64,000 bases of DNA from JACKAF01 sp041391485. GTDB taxonomy: Bacteria > Bdellovibrionota > FAC87 > UBA2466 > JACKAF01. The position numbers and the translations under genes are program-made. Positions 40,968 to 50,082 of the stretch are shown here, piece by piece; position 1 is the stretch's first letter, and the number at the start of each line of letters is the position of its first letter. The stretch is from assembly GCA_041391485.1 (NCBI GenBank), contig JAWKNY010000022.1, forward strand, positions 1 through 64,000, read 5' to 3'. The notes beneath the pieces are model-generated. The model searched no databases. It saw only the letters and a program-made list of their open reading frames with translations, and had not been told where the DNA came from.

Positions 40968-41404
40968 CTGCGAATCCGTCGGTGTTTCCGATTCATTGCG
41001 GCCATCTGGATGCGGTGAGTGCCGTTGTGGCCCTAAGTGCGGAAAAACGTTGGAAGCGACAGGATTTCGCCTATTTCTTAGCCCATCCCAATTCCTACTG
41101 TGTGGGGGTTCCCGGCCCCGGAGGAAGTTTACGTGCTTTTTGTTTGTCGCTTCTCTGCGACGGGGTACTCGATCTCATTTATATTGCGACGGCTCCGAAG
41201 GAACGGCAGAAGGGGCTTTCGCGAGGACTTCTCCAGGTCTTTCAGAACGATCCCCGCGTTTCACGGATCACCTTAGAAGTGGCAGAGGGCAATTTACCGG
41301 CACTCGCCTTATACGGCTCGTCGGGTTTTCTTCCAGCTGGGCGGCGGCGGCGGTACTATGAAAATCGCTACGATGCGCTTCTCTTTGAGTGGCAGCGCCG
41401 TTGA
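40913..41404 (+). CDS. GNAT family N-acetyltransferase (RimI-like)
   Basis: A 163-residue protein with a GNAT acetyl-CoA-binding core: LIYIATAPKERQKGLSRGLL holds the Q/R-x-x-G-x-S/A loop, followed by VSRITLEVAEGNLPALALYG and SGFLPAGRRRRYYE. These C-terminal features resemble RimI-type protein N-acetyltransferases. The N-terminal 30 residues are poorly conserved in appearance, so the true start could be further downstream. That would also remove the overlap with the SurA-like gene. Confidence 0.75.
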   Translation: MDTLSQKEIPGSGVSGDVAANPSVFPIHCGHLDAVSAVVALSAEKRWKRQDFAYFLAHPNSYCVGVPGPGGSLRAFCLSLLCDGVLDLIYIATAPKERQKGLSRGLLQVFQNDPRVSRITLEVAEGNLPALALYGSSGFLPAGRRRRYYENRYDALLFEWQRR

Positions 41405-41563
41405 CACTTGAGCCTAGCACGCCGCTGTTCAAGATCCACACACCGTGAAAAAACCGATAATCTAAGCACTTAGCCCCACTCCGCGGTTCGCCGTGTCCAA
41501 AAGCTCTACAAAGGGGGGTGCTCTAAGGTATGGAAATGACGAGGTATTCAGTTGGTCTACACC

Positions 41564-41593
41564 TTGCATCTTCAGGGCCTAGACGCCTAGTAT
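41564..41593 (+). promoter_or_regulatory. candidate promoter of the lipoprotein gene
   Basis: TTGCAT (41564-41569) and TAGTAT (41588-41593) are spaced by 18 bases, about 75 bases before the ATG at 41668. A GCCTAG element recurs in this 263-base gap (near 41412, 41578 and 41624). No gene is visible in the gap. Confidence 0.4.
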
Positions 41594-41667
41594 TTTCAAC
41601 TTCGACGCTTCATAAGAATCCTCAGCCTAGACACTCTTTTTGATAATTTTTTTGGGAGTTCTTTACC

Positions 41668-43113
41668 ATGACCCAGATGCAGGATCATTTTGAGCGTACG
41701 TCCTACCACCGCCAGTTGCGGCTGTTGGTATCGGTCTTTTTAGTTTGTACGGTTCTCAGCTTCAGCGGCTGCCGTGGAAAGAACCTTCAGTTCTTTAACC
41801 AGAACAACAATTCGGGATTGCCGGGTTTCGATGATGACAACGCCTCCTCTTCCAACGAAGGACGCGGCTCCGGTTCAGACTCGCTCACGAGTCTTCCCAA
41901 CGATTCGCAGCTTACTTCTGCGCTCGATCCCAATTTGGATGGAGTGAACGGAAATTTCGCAGATTCGCAAAATTTTATTATGGCGCCTTTTGGAATTCGC
42001 TCGATGGCCGCCATCCCCGGTACGAACCTTGTGAACGTGGCCGTGGGAGGGCTGGTGGATGTGATCACGAGTTCCTATTCCAACAAGTCTTACGTGGAGT
42101 ACATCGCGCGTTTTGGCGGTGGCAACTCGGATAACGAGTGGGCCTCGGCACGCTTGTATTGGATTCCGCCCGGTTTTGAAAACAGTGAATCCTTTGTTAC
42201 CTTTGACAGAGGCCCCGGTCTCTACGCTTTGATCATGACAAAAACGACGGCGCGCGGGATACAGGTGCGCGGCAAACAGTTTATCGCGAGCTACAGCGAT
42301 ATGCTCAATCCCACACTTGGCCGCAACCCCAAGATGTTTTTGGAACTTGCGGTTTATGACATGGAGGCGCTGCTCTACGTGAACGGAAAGCTCGCTGTAT
42401 CCGGTCACAACTGCGATCGCAACGATCCAGGAGAGATAGCGATCGCCGGTACCAACGGCGCGATGATTTACACGATCGACGCGGTCCCCTTTCCGTCGGG
42501 TCCACGAGTGTTTCAGGATTACTTTGATCAGTCGACCGCAAACGCTCAAATCTACTTGAACCCGGATTGGGAGGCGAAGTTGAACTTCTTTAACCGCCTA
42601 CCCGTTGCGGGCGGTGCCATCGCGGTGCCGATCCCGGATCAGCGCTCGGTGGCGATTGTTCCGAATCTTCAGATGCTTTATTTCAATATTTCGGCGAGCG
42701 TGGATGTCCAGAATCCCCTCAACAAGTCTGTGGTCACGGCCGGTGTGGTTGGAAAGTACCACTCTAATGGTCAGCACTATCTTGGCCGCTTGAAAAACCA
42801 AGACGGTGTGGTGAAGGCCCAGATCATTAAGCAGCTGGCTGACGGGTCCAGGCACAACCTGGGTGAAATCGCAGTTCCTGGCAACTTCGCTGTAGGCCGA
42901 TTGCGCTTTACCATCGAATACGTGCAAGCGCGCGGTCAGGTACTCAGGCTTTATTTCAAACCTGTGGGAGCTGCCTTCGAACAGCTTCTTCTAGACACCG
43001 TACACAACGGACTTACTGCCATCGGCAGTGCCGGGATGGAAGCCCAGAACGGAGCCATCGACGCTTTTGAGGTTCGTGTGGGTGAAGACGATCGACTCGT
43101 CGAAAATCCTTAG
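41668..43113 (+). CDS. predicted lipoprotein with beta-rich body
   Basis: A 481-residue protein. The signal peptide (LRLLVSVFLVCTVLSFSGC) ends in a lipobox-like FSGC, placing the lipidated Cys at residue 35. A Ser/Asn/Asp/Gly-rich linker follows, then a region of alternating short strands (YALIMTKTTARGIQVRGKQF, FLELAVYDMEALLYVNGKLA, RLRFTIEYVQARGQVLRLYF) recalling concanavalin/LamG-type jelly rolls. That fold is a guess. No enzyme motif is visible. It ends with a stop overlapping convergent pgeF. GGGAG lies 11 bases before the ATG. Confidence 0.7.
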   Translation: MTQMQDHFERTSYHRQLRLLVSVFLVCTVLSFSGCRGKNLQFFNQNNNSGLPGFDDDNASSSNEGRGSGSDSLTSLPNDSQLTSALDPNLDGVNGNFADSQNFIMAPFGIRSMAAIPGTNLVNVAVGGLVDVITSSYSNKSYVEYIARFGGGNSDNEWASARLYWIPPGFENSESFVTFDRGPGLYALIMTKTTARGIQVRGKQFIASYSDMLNPTLGRNPKMFLELAVYDMEALLYVNGKLAVSGHNCDRNDPGEIAIAGTNGAMIYTIDAVPFPSGPRVFQDYFDQSTANAQIYLNPDWEAKLNFFNRLPVAGGAIAVPIPDQRSVAIVPNLQMLYFNISASVDVQNPLNKSVVTAGVVGKYHSNGQHYLGRLKNQDGVVKAQIIKQLADGSRHNLGEIAVPGNFAVGRLRFTIEYVQARGQVLRLYFKPVGAAFEQLLLDTVHNGLTAIGSAGMEAQNGAIDAFEVRVGEDDRLVENP

Positions 43114-43727
43114 TCCACTCTCTCGATCCAGGAACGCAATCGGGTCTGAGTGTTACCGTTGCGACGGTAAGACGGCAGATCCGAGCTGAAGGTACACTGG
43201 GCGTGTTCCAGGTGCCGTCGAGCTTCCGGGATGGAGGCGAGCTGAGTCTTCAGGACATAATTCAAAACATCAAAAAACAGTTTCCCGTCCTTATTGATGA
43301 CGTGATCTTGGATGTTCGGATCACTCTGCTTAAAAGTTTCCACGAAATCGGCTTTGACTTCATAATTCTCACCGTGGATGCACGGGCCCACTACGAGATG
43401 AACCGGACTCTTGTCCCCATCGAAGAGCCGCAGCGCTTTTGCCGCTATTTGTGCGGCCGCCCCACGCCAGCCACAATGCACAGCCGCCACGAGCCCGTTT
43501 GGGTTCTCGTTGTAAAAGAGTAGCGGGACACAATCTGCGGTAAAAACGTAGATAGGAGTCTGCTTGAGGCGCGTATAGACACCATCTCCGGGTGGGGGGG
43601 CGGCGAGAAGGGACTCGTAACGTGTTTTGGAATCTACGTCGTAGAGCTCGTCGCCGTGGATTTGCGATACCAGCGACGGTGTTTGCCCCTTGGTTTCAAT
43701 TTCGAACCCGAATCGTATATTGGTCAT
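43110..43727 (-). CDS. pgeF: peptidoglycan editing factor PgeF (YfiH/laccase-domain family)
   Basis: The family was long called multicopper polyphenol oxidase. E. coli YfiH is reported to remove misincorporated residues from peptidoglycan precursors, and other members act on purine nucleosides. Diagnostic blocks: VFTADCVPLLFYN, GLVAAVHCGWRGAAAQIAAK and VVGPCIHGENYEV, which supply the metal-binding His and Cys residues. At 205 residues it is slightly short at the N-terminus. Its ATG overlaps the rluD stop (ATGA), as in many genomes where the two are paired. Confidence 0.9.
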   Translation of the reverse strand: MTNIRFGFEIETKGQTPSLVSQIHGDELYDVDSKTRYESLLAAPPPGDGVYTRLKQTPIYVFTADCVPLLFYNENPNGLVAAVHCGWRGAAAQIAAKALRLFDGDKSPVHLVVGPCIHGENYEVKADFVETFKQSDPNIQDHVINKDGKLFFDVLNYVLKTQLASIPEARRHLEHAQCTFSSDLPSYRRNGNTQTRLRSWIERVD

Positions 43728-44695
43728 GCGGGTAGGGTACCAGACCGAGGGAAAGTCTCCAAAAAGCTTTGAAAAACTTCTGGCGCGTTCTGCTCAAAGG
43801 CCATGGTTTCGCCTGACATCGGGTGGGTGAATTCCAAGCGGCGGGCGTGCAAAAACGGGTACTTGAGTGCCTGGACTCGAGTGCGCAGATCGGGCACCAG
43901 CTTATTGATGAGGCCGGCGGCCGCACGGCGTACGTATAGCGGATCGCCGACAATAGGGTAGCCTGCCTCAGTGAGGTGGACACGGAGTTGGTGCGTGCGT
44001 CCGGTATGGGGAAAAAGCCTGACGTGAGTAAAGCACGGGCCTACCAAGGCGATTCTCTCCCATCGAGTCAGCGCTTCGCGCCCTTGTTCGGTTCTAGAGC
44101 TCATGCGCTTGCGATCGGTAACGTGACGCCCGATGCTCGACTCAAAACGACCGAGTTGGCCCATGTGTCCCCAAACGATGGCTTCGTACTGTTTTTGGAT
44201 GTCGCGCTCGGCAAACTGCTTGGCGAGACGATCCTGACTGTGCCGGTGTTTGGCGACGAGCAGGATGCCGCTGGTTCCGATGTCCAGGCGGTGCACGATG
44301 CCGGGACGGATCTCAGACATTTGCGCAAACTCAGAATGTCTCAAGTAGTGCAGCAGGTAATGCACGAGCGTGTCGGCTCGAAGTCCTGGGGCCGGGTGGA
44401 CCGCGATGCCTTGCGGCTTATTCAGGACAAGCAAATCGTCATCTTCGAAAAGAATGTCTAGCGATCCGGGCCGGGCCTCCACATTCATCGGCGGGGGGGC
44501 TACGAATCGGCCACTCAGGGTATCGCCGGGACGCAGGCGCAAGCTGTTCTTAGAAGTGGGCCGGCCGTTTACAAAGACGAGCCCCTTGCGCACCTGATCC
44601 TGCACGAACTCCCGGCTTTCTTTGGCCTCTCGGCTCAAAAAAGCGTCCAGGCGTTCTCCCTGCGATTCGACTGTAAATTGAAATCCCGATTCCAC
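43724..44695 (-). CDS. rluD: RluD-type 23S rRNA pseudouridine synthase
   Basis: Makes pseudouridines in helix 69 of 23S rRNA if a true RluD. The 323-residue protein has an N-terminal S4 domain (ERLDAFLSREAKESREFVQD) and then the RsuA/RluA catalytic core: LLVLNKPQGIAVHPAPG, GIVHRLDIGTSGILLVAKH with the catalytic Asp, and HTGRTHQLRVHL. It overlaps pgeF and lies about 40 bases after the J-like/HTH gene on the same strand. RluA/RluC/RluD specificity cannot be separated from sequence alone. Confidence 0.9.
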   Translation of the reverse strand: MESGFQFTVESQGERLDAFLSREAKESREFVQDQVRKGLVFVNGRPTSKNSLRLRPGDTLSGRFVAPPPMNVEARPGSLDILFEDDDLLVLNKPQGIAVHPAPGLRADTLVHYLLHYLRHSEFAQMSEIRPGIVHRLDIGTSGILLVAKHRHSQDRLAKQFAERDIQKQYEAIVWGHMGQLGRFESSIGRHVTDRKRMSSRTEQGREALTRWERIALVGPCFTHVRLFPHTGRTHQLRVHLTEAGYPIVGDPLYVRRAAAGLINKLVPDLRTRVQALKYPFLHARRLEFTHPMSGETMAFEQNAPEVFQSFLETFPRSGTLPA

Positions 44696-44736
44696 GCCTG
44701 AATGTTTAGCGTACTTTCGGGGGGGATTGGAAGGTC

Positions 44737-45420
44737 TTAGATGTTCTTTTTGGGGTTTTTCTTATCCAGGTGGCGGAGGTAGAGGGTGACGGTGACCTTG
44801 GGCTCTAGCCGGTAGAGGTTCGCTAAATTAGTAATAAATCCCTGTAGATAGACCCGGGCGGGTAGCACACTGAACTCGTCCCTTTCCAGAGCGCCTATGT
44901 AGCGCCCCGGGATTTTGGTGATGCGGGCGGCCTCTTCGACGGTAAGTCCGATCTTTTCGCGGGCTCGTTGCAGCACCCCGCCGTCGACGTGATCGGGTGT
45001 CTCCACATCGTGCGAGGTGGGGATTCCGGCCTTATTCGGATCGGCGTCCTTGGTGCCGGTCGCGTCCCGCGCCTTTTTTCGCAAGTCGAGCTCAGAAAAG
45101 GACGGGGAATCGTCCATGACAATGAGGCCGCGTCCGATGCGTGCGTCGTAAACCTGTCGCTTCTCCAAGTTGGTGAGCGTTAGGTAAGCCTCTTCCAGTT
45201 TGGTGAGCATCTCCTGGGCTTCTTCGTCCGAGAAAAGAGAGTACGTAGCGATGGAGCCTTGGGTGAAGGCGCCTTTGGCCTGGTGGTAAGCTTGAATAAT
45301 CTCCGGTACTGAGGCAGTAGGGCTTACTTTGAGCAATTCATACAGAGTTTCCTGCCGAGGGCCTTCTTGAAGATCTTCTTCAAACTGCTCCGCCGTGTTG
45401 TATTTCGGTTTATCGCTCAT
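44737..45420 (-). CDS. J-domain-like / RodZ-type helix-turn-helix fusion protein
   Basis: A 227-residue two-part protein. Residues 24-95 look like a degenerate J domain (TLYELLKVSPTASVPEIIQA, later LTKLEEAYLTLTNLEKRQVY) but have no His-Pro-Asp triplet, so activation of an Hsp70 ATPase is doubtful. Residues about 150-215 match the RodZ/HTH_25 helix-turn-helix: LQRAREKIGLTVEEAARITK, then YIGALERDEFSVLPARVYLQ. RodZ's membrane segment is missing. The start overlaps the ParA/MinD-like stop by 11 bases, suggesting the two proteins work together. Function unknown. Confidence 0.75.
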   Translation of the reverse strand: MSDKPKYNTAEQFEEDLQEGPRQETLYELLKVSPTASVPEIIQAYHQAKGAFTQGSIATYSLFSDEEAQEMLTKLEEAYLTLTNLEKRQVYDARIGRGLIVMDDSPSFSELDLRKKARDATGTKDADPNKAGIPTSHDVETPDHVDGGVLQRAREKIGLTVEEAARITKIPGRYIGALERDEFSVLPARVYLQGFITNLANLYRLEPKVTVTLYLRHLDKKNPKKNI

Positions 45421-46480
45421 TGCTTTGTGTATGGAAACGAATCAGGTTTCGTAAGATTTCTTCCAGGTGCGTAACGGCCGTGCTGTTCGGCGCTTCCAAG
45501 ATAAAGGGGACACGCCTTCGGATCGACTGCCAAACAGCATTATCATAAGGAAGGTATCCCATGTAATCAAGACGCATCCCGAAGTAGCGTTCGCAAACAA
45601 GCTGGATGTTTTTCCCCAGCTCCGCTTCTTTTCTGACTCGGACCTGGTTCACGATCAAGGAGATGCAAAACTTTTCCATCTTCTTTTGAAGTTCCAGACC
45701 GTCGCTCGGCGACAGACGACTGACTTCGTTTAGAAGTTCACGCGGGGAGCTAATGCCGCGGCTATCTTTGGAGTCCATGGCCGATTCGATAAGCTGGCGA
45801 ACATAGGGTGAATGCGTGTTGGCTCTCAACATGCGGTAGAACGCCGCCTTCATAAAGCGGTAGCCGTTTTCGATGCTGGTCGGCTCAGGCGTGACCACAA
45901 CGATCTTCTGATCCGCTAGGAGAAAAAAATCGAGCGTGTTAAACGCGGTACCGGCACCCAAATCCAACAGAATAAAGTCGGCGTCGATTTCTCTGAATTT
46001 GCGAATGAGGCGGGTTTTGTGCATGTGGCGCATGTTCGCAATACCGATGCTATCCTGAGCGCCGCTAATGAGGCTGAGGTTTCTTACGGTGGTGGGTTGA
46101 ACGAGTTGGCGAACGTCTTCGACCTTGCCCAATACGAGATCGCTCAACGTAGTTTTGGGAGTGGGCACGCCTAGACTCGTATGCAGGTTCGCTCCACCGA
46201 GATCCATGTCGACGACCACAACTTTTTTGTTCAACCAGCTAAGGTAAACACCCATGTTGGAGGTAAGAAGTGTTTTGCCGATTCCGCCTTTTCCGCCACC
46301 CACGGCCCAGATCAATTTTTGCGTAGCTCCGCCGAGGCTTCTCGTCGGAATGTTCACGTTAGCCTGAGCCGGGCTACCGGGTATGGGATACTTCAGGCGA
46401 AAATTCGTCACGTAGTTTCCTAAAGGAGGGATTGCGGTTTGAAGCTGATACTTCTCTATTATCCAATACCTGCGGTCCAT
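45410..46480 (-). CDS. ParA/MinD-family ATPase (FlhG-like)
   Basis: A deviant-Walker P-loop ATPase of about 356 residues. Motifs: GGGKGGIGKTLLTSNMG (deviant Walker A with the signature first Lys), KVVVVDMDLGGANLHTSLG (A') and FILLDLGAGTAFNTLDFFL (Walker B region). The order and spacing resemble MinD/FlhG proteins that place flagella or other polar structures. No flagellar gene is nearby, so the cargo is unknown. I start at ATG 46480 (MDRRYW); an in-frame TTG lies two codons upstream. It heads a minus-strand run with the J-like/HTH gene, rluD and pgeF. Confidence 0.85.
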   Translation of the reverse strand: MDRRYWIIEKYQLQTAIPPLGNYVTNFRLKYPIPGSPAQANVNIPTRSLGGATQKLIWAVGGGKGGIGKTLLTSNMGVYLSWLNKKVVVVDMDLGGANLHTSLGVPTPKTTLSDLVLGKVEDVRQLVQPTTVRNLSLISGAQDSIGIANMRHMHKTRLIRKFREIDADFILLDLGAGTAFNTLDFFLLADQKIVVVTPEPTSIENGYRFMKAAFYRMLRANTHSPYVRQLIESAMDSKDSRGISSPRELLNEVSRLSPSDGLELQKKMEKFCISLIVNQVRVRKEAELGKNIQLVCERYFGMRLDYMGYLPYDNAVWQSIRRRVPFILEAPNSTAVTHLEEILRNLIRFHTQSNER

Positions 46481-46554
46481 TTTCAATCGCTCTCTGGGGA
46501 TTCGACAGCCTGCCTAGCCCGTGGTAGACGTCTGTGGGGCCTAAACTACGTATT

Positions 46555-48711
46555 ATGAGCATTGAAACGGTAAGTCTAATCATCGCAGCCTTTGTGAGCG
46601 CGTCCTTATGCATCGCGGCACTCATGCGCAATTTCAAGAGCAAGACGTGTCTGTATTTTGCGCTCTTTACGGCGCTGCTCTTTATTCATGACACGCTGTG
46701 CGTGCTGGTTCATTTTGACGCGGGCTCCTGGGTCGCGAGCTCGCGCTTCCATTCCTTAATCGTTTTAATGCTGGGACCGAGTGCTATCCTGCTCTTTCAG
46801 CGCTTAGCGAGCACGGCCAATCGGTGGAGCTACCATACGCTGTGGCTCTATGGCGGGCTCATCGCACTGTGGGGGTTTTTTGCTCTAGATAACTTTTCGA
46901 CGCTCCGCCCGTGGGTGTACGTAGCGAGCCACGTGGCTTTCGTTTTTGCCGCTGCCGCGATTGTGCAGTTACTCTTCCACGCCGAGAAAAAAGCGCGGCT
47001 CACGCGCGAAAAGTTGCGACTGCGCTACGCGCTTTGGGGAGCCATCGTGACGGTGGCTTTTTATGTAACCGACGCGATGTATTTCACCGGCACCAACGTG
47101 CCTCCCTTGGGCACCATTGCCCGGGTCATTTTCATTCTTTTTATTTTCCAGACCTTCATCCAGAAAGAGTTTGTGACGGCAGAGGAAGTCCTGGGGAAAC
47201 TGGCTCTATTCGGAGGCATCGCTTTCACTCTTTCTGCTATCTACTTTGTACTGGTGAGCTGGGTGGGATCGCGCTCGGGGCTCTTTTTCTTTAACTCACT
47301 CATCGCTTCCTTTGTGATCATCATTCTTTTTGATCCCATTCGAAAACTAACCTCCAAGGTGACAAGGCGCCTTTTCGTGCACCGAAACACACAGATGGAG
47401 GTGGGGCTTGAGTACTTGTCTACGGAGTTACGCGGAGTCGTCGAGCCCAATCAGATTGAGGAAAAACTACGGCAGGGGCTGGAGAAGATTCTTGGGGTTC
47501 AAGGCCCGCGTTTGTTTTTGCTTGATAGGGATGAGCTGAGTTACGTGCTGGTATCTAGCACGGGAGAAAAATTTGAGGTCTACGCCTCCGATCCCCTTGT
47601 TGAGTACATGAGCCTGCGACGGGGACGTCCTTTTGTGCTCGAATCCATCGAGAACGATCGGGATGCTTTTTACGCGTCACAGCCCAGACGGTTTTTTAAT
47701 GACTGTGAAAGGACCATGCGCCGGATCGAGGCGGATGTCATTCTGCCGTTCTTCAATGAAGCTAGAGTGGTCGGGTTCTGCAGCGCCCGCACGGGTGAGA
47801 AACTGGTCTTGAGTAATGAACAACTGCGCTTACTGCTTCCTGTGGGAAGACAGATAGCGCTGCAGCTCAAAAGCGCCCAGACGTTTAGAGAGCTAAGCCA
47901 CCGGGATAAACTCGCGGCAGCCGGAGAGATGGCCGCGGGCCTCGCACATGAGATCAAAAACCCGCTGGGGGCCATTAAGGGCGCGGCGCAACTGCTGGGT
48001 GAACCCAATCAAGGTGAGAATAGCGCTGAGTTTATTAAAATTATCATTGATGAAACCGATCGGTTGTCGGCCGTGCTCAGCGATTTTCTGGAATACGCCC
48101 GCCCGCGCCGCGGAGAGCCGAGTTACCAATGCGATCTGCGCAAAGTAGCCGAACACACGGCCGCTCTCATTGAACGGGATTCCGGGGTACAAGTGGAAGT
48201 CAAAGGCGCAAGCGTTCCAATGGAGCTGGAAGCGGATCCCGAGATTCTGAAGCAAGTGTTGTTGAATCTGCTGATGAATGCCGTACACGCCACCCGCGAG
48301 CAGGAGGAGCCGCCGAAAGTTCAGATTCGTCTGCGTTCCATAGAGCCGCGATTTCCATGGTTTTCATTGCCCGATAGACTCCCCATCGTGAAGCGGTGGG
48401 AAGGCTGGGATCAGCTACCGAGCCAGACCGGCAAGTCGTTTGTTGAGGTCAGTGTGCTCGACAATGGAGTCGGTGTCTCCGCCGAAGACATGTCCAGGAT
48501 TTTTGTCCCCTTCTTTACGACAAAACCTAAGGGGACAGGGCTTGGGCTTGCGGTTTGTCAGCGTCTGGTAGAGGCAATGGGCGGAAGTATCAATGTGCGT
48601 CCCAATCAAGGGAAGGGCAGTGTGTTTACCATTCACTTGCCGGTAAAACGTGAGAACTCAGAGGGGGCGCTTTCTACGAGCGAGTCCCATGTGGCGGAGA
48701 GTCGTTTATGA
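46555..48711 (+). CDS. membrane sensor histidine kinase, NtrB-like
   Basis: About 718 residues from ATG 46555 (an in-frame GTG at 46534 lies upstream). The N-terminal 290 residues hold about eight hydrophobic segments. A GAF-like region (LEYLSTELRGVVEPNQIEEK onward) follows. The kinase core has an H-box (GLAHEIKNPLGAIKGAAQLL, His near residue 465), an N-box (QVLLNLLMNAVHATRE), DNGVGVS, and a GTGLGLAV lid. The HEIKNPL form is typical of NtrB-type kinases that pair with sigma54 activators, and an NtrC-type gene follows with an ATGA overlap. Confidence 0.92.
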   Translation: MSIETVSLIIAAFVSASLCIAALMRNFKSKTCLYFALFTALLFIHDTLCVLVHFDAGSWVASSRFHSLIVLMLGPSAILLFQRLASTANRWSYHTLWLYGGLIALWGFFALDNFSTLRPWVYVASHVAFVFAAAAIVQLLFHAEKKARLTREKLRLRYALWGAIVTVAFYVTDAMYFTGTNVPPLGTIARVIFILFIFQTFIQKEFVTAEEVLGKLALFGGIAFTLSAIYFVLVSWVGSRSGLFFFNSLIASFVIIILFDPIRKLTSKVTRRLFVHRNTQMEVGLEYLSTELRGVVEPNQIEEKLRQGLEKILGVQGPRLFLLDRDELSYVLVSSTGEKFEVYASDPLVEYMSLRRGRPFVLESIENDRDAFYASQPRRFFNDCERTMRRIEADVILPFFNEARVVGFCSARTGEKLVLSNEQLRLLLPVGRQIALQLKSAQTFRELSHRDKLAAAGEMAAGLAHEIKNPLGAIKGAAQLLGEPNQGENSAEFIKIIIDETDRLSAVLSDFLEYARPRRGEPSYQCDLRKVAEHTAALIERDSGVQVEVKGASVPMELEADPEILKQVLLNLLMNAVHATREQEEPPKVQIRLRSIEPRFPWFSLPDRLPIVKRWEGWDQLPSQTGKSFVEVSVLDNGVGVSAEDMSRIFVPFFTTKPKGTGLGLAVCQRLVEAMGGSINVRPNQGKGSVFTIHLPVKRENSEGALSTSESHVAESRL

Positions 48712-50078
48712 ACTTGGAGCGTATTCTAATCGTCGATGACGAAGCCAATATCCGCCGCATCTTGTCGGCGGTATTGGAGACGGAAGGCTACCGAACGGTG
48801 GCGGTGGAGACCCTGACAGAAGCGCGCGAAATCATGCTCGCCGGCGATGTGCAGGTGGTGCTGACGGACTTACGCCTAAAACGCGAAGACGGTTTGGATT
48901 TGCTGCGGTGGATTCGGGAACAGAGCTTCTTTACCCCGGTCATCATTTTAACCGCTCACGGAACCGTTGACTCGGCGGTAGATGCGATGAAGCAAGGTGC
49001 GTTTGATTACGTGAGTAAGCCTTTTGAACGCAGTGAGCTGGTGCGCGTAATTCAGAAGGCGGCACTTACCTACAAGTTTCAGAACCACCATTTTGTGAGA
49101 GCCGGCGAGCCCGATGCGAGTGGTTTTCCCATGATAGGCCGCCACCGGAGCATGAAGGAAGTGTTCTCGCTGGTAAAAAAGGTAGCCGGCACCACGTCTA
49201 CTGTTTTGATTTGCGGGGAAAGTGGAACCGGTAAGGAGCTAGTCGCCCAAGCCATTCACGATCACAGTGATCGCAAGAAGGGACCTTTTATTAAGATCAA
49301 CTGCGCGGCTATTCCAGCGACACTCATGGAGAGTGAGCTATTTGGGTATGAGCGCGGCGCCTTTACCGGAGCTGTGAATTTCAAGCCGGGTCGCTTTGAG
49401 TTGGCGGATGGGGGGACGCTCTTTCTCGATGAAATCGGCGAAATGAGTGTGGAGATGCAGGTGAAGCTTCTGCGGGTGCTTCAGGAGCAGACTTTTGAAC
49501 GTGTCGGCGGGATACGCACCACCAAAGTGGACGTGCGCCTCATTACCGCCACCAATAAAGATCTTCAGGAGGAAGTCGCCGAGGGACGGTTTAGAGAAGA
49601 TCTCTTTTACCGATTGAATGTGGTGCCGGTGCACCTGCAGCCGCTGCGCGAACGTCCCAGCGATATCCCGCTGCTGGTCGCGCATTTTGTGGAAAAGTTC
49701 AGCGCGCGCATGGGTCGCAAAGCGCCTGAATTTAGTGCCGATACGCTGAAGAAACTGTGCGAATTTTCCTGGCCGGGCAATATTCGTCAGCTGGAGAACG
49801 TGGTAGAGCGCCTGCTTGTCATCCGCGAGGGAGATACGATTACGCCCGAGCAGCTGCCCAAGGAGATTGTGGGATCGGACGAAGAGGCCTTGGAACTTTC
49901 TGCAGGTCAATCGCTCAAAGATCAGGTACGCGACGCCACCCGCATTGTGGAGCGAAAGGCCATCGAAGCGGCGCTTCGGGAAAATGAGTACAACGTGACC
50001 CGCACGGCCCGGAGTCTCAACATCAGCCGTAAGGGTTTGCAGCTGAAGATGAAAGAGCTGGGGTTGCGGCAGGCTTAG
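48708..50078 (+). CDS. NtrC-type sigma54-dependent response regulator
   Basis: A 456-residue transcription activator with three domains. The receiver has VDDE, phospho-acceptor Asp in VVLTDLRLKREDG and Lys in YVSKPFE. The AAA+ domain has GESGTGKELVAQAIH, the sigma54-contact loop GAFTGA, and LFLDEIGEMSVEMQ. The Fis-type helix-turn-helix is AALRENEYNVTRTARSLNIS, then RKGLQLKMKEL. It should be phosphorylated by the kinase encoded just upstream (ATGA overlap) and open promoters for RNA polymerase carrying sigma54. Targets are unknown. Confidence 0.95.
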   Translation: MNLERILIVDDEANIRRILSAVLETEGYRTVAVETLTEAREIMLAGDVQVVLTDLRLKREDGLDLLRWIREQSFFTPVIILTAHGTVDSAVDAMKQGAFDYVSKPFERSELVRVIQKAALTYKFQNHHFVRAGEPDASGFPMIGRHRSMKEVFSLVKKVAGTTSTVLICGESGTGKELVAQAIHDHSDRKKGPFIKINCAAIPATLMESELFGYERGAFTGAVNFKPGRFELADGGTLFLDEIGEMSVEMQVKLLRVLQEQTFERVGGIRTTKVDVRLITATNKDLQEEVAEGRFREDLFYRLNVVPVHLQPLRERPSDIPLLVAHFVEKFSARMGRKAPEFSADTLKKLCEFSWPGNIRQLENVVERLLVIREGDTITPEQLPKEIVGSDEEALELSAGQSLKDQVRDATRIVERKAIEAALRENEYNVTRTARSLNISRKGLQLKMKELGLRQA

Positions 50079-50082
50079 GTTC

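Noticed and set aside
41401..41430. TTGACA at 41401 as a promoter -35
   Set aside because: It includes the stop codon of the acetyltransferase gene and has no -10-like hexamer 16-18 bases downstream.
45410..46480. Flagellar number regulator FlhG as a firm call
   Set aside because: The ATPase motifs fit FlhG/MinD in general, but no flagellar gene lies in the window, so the specific name is not supported.
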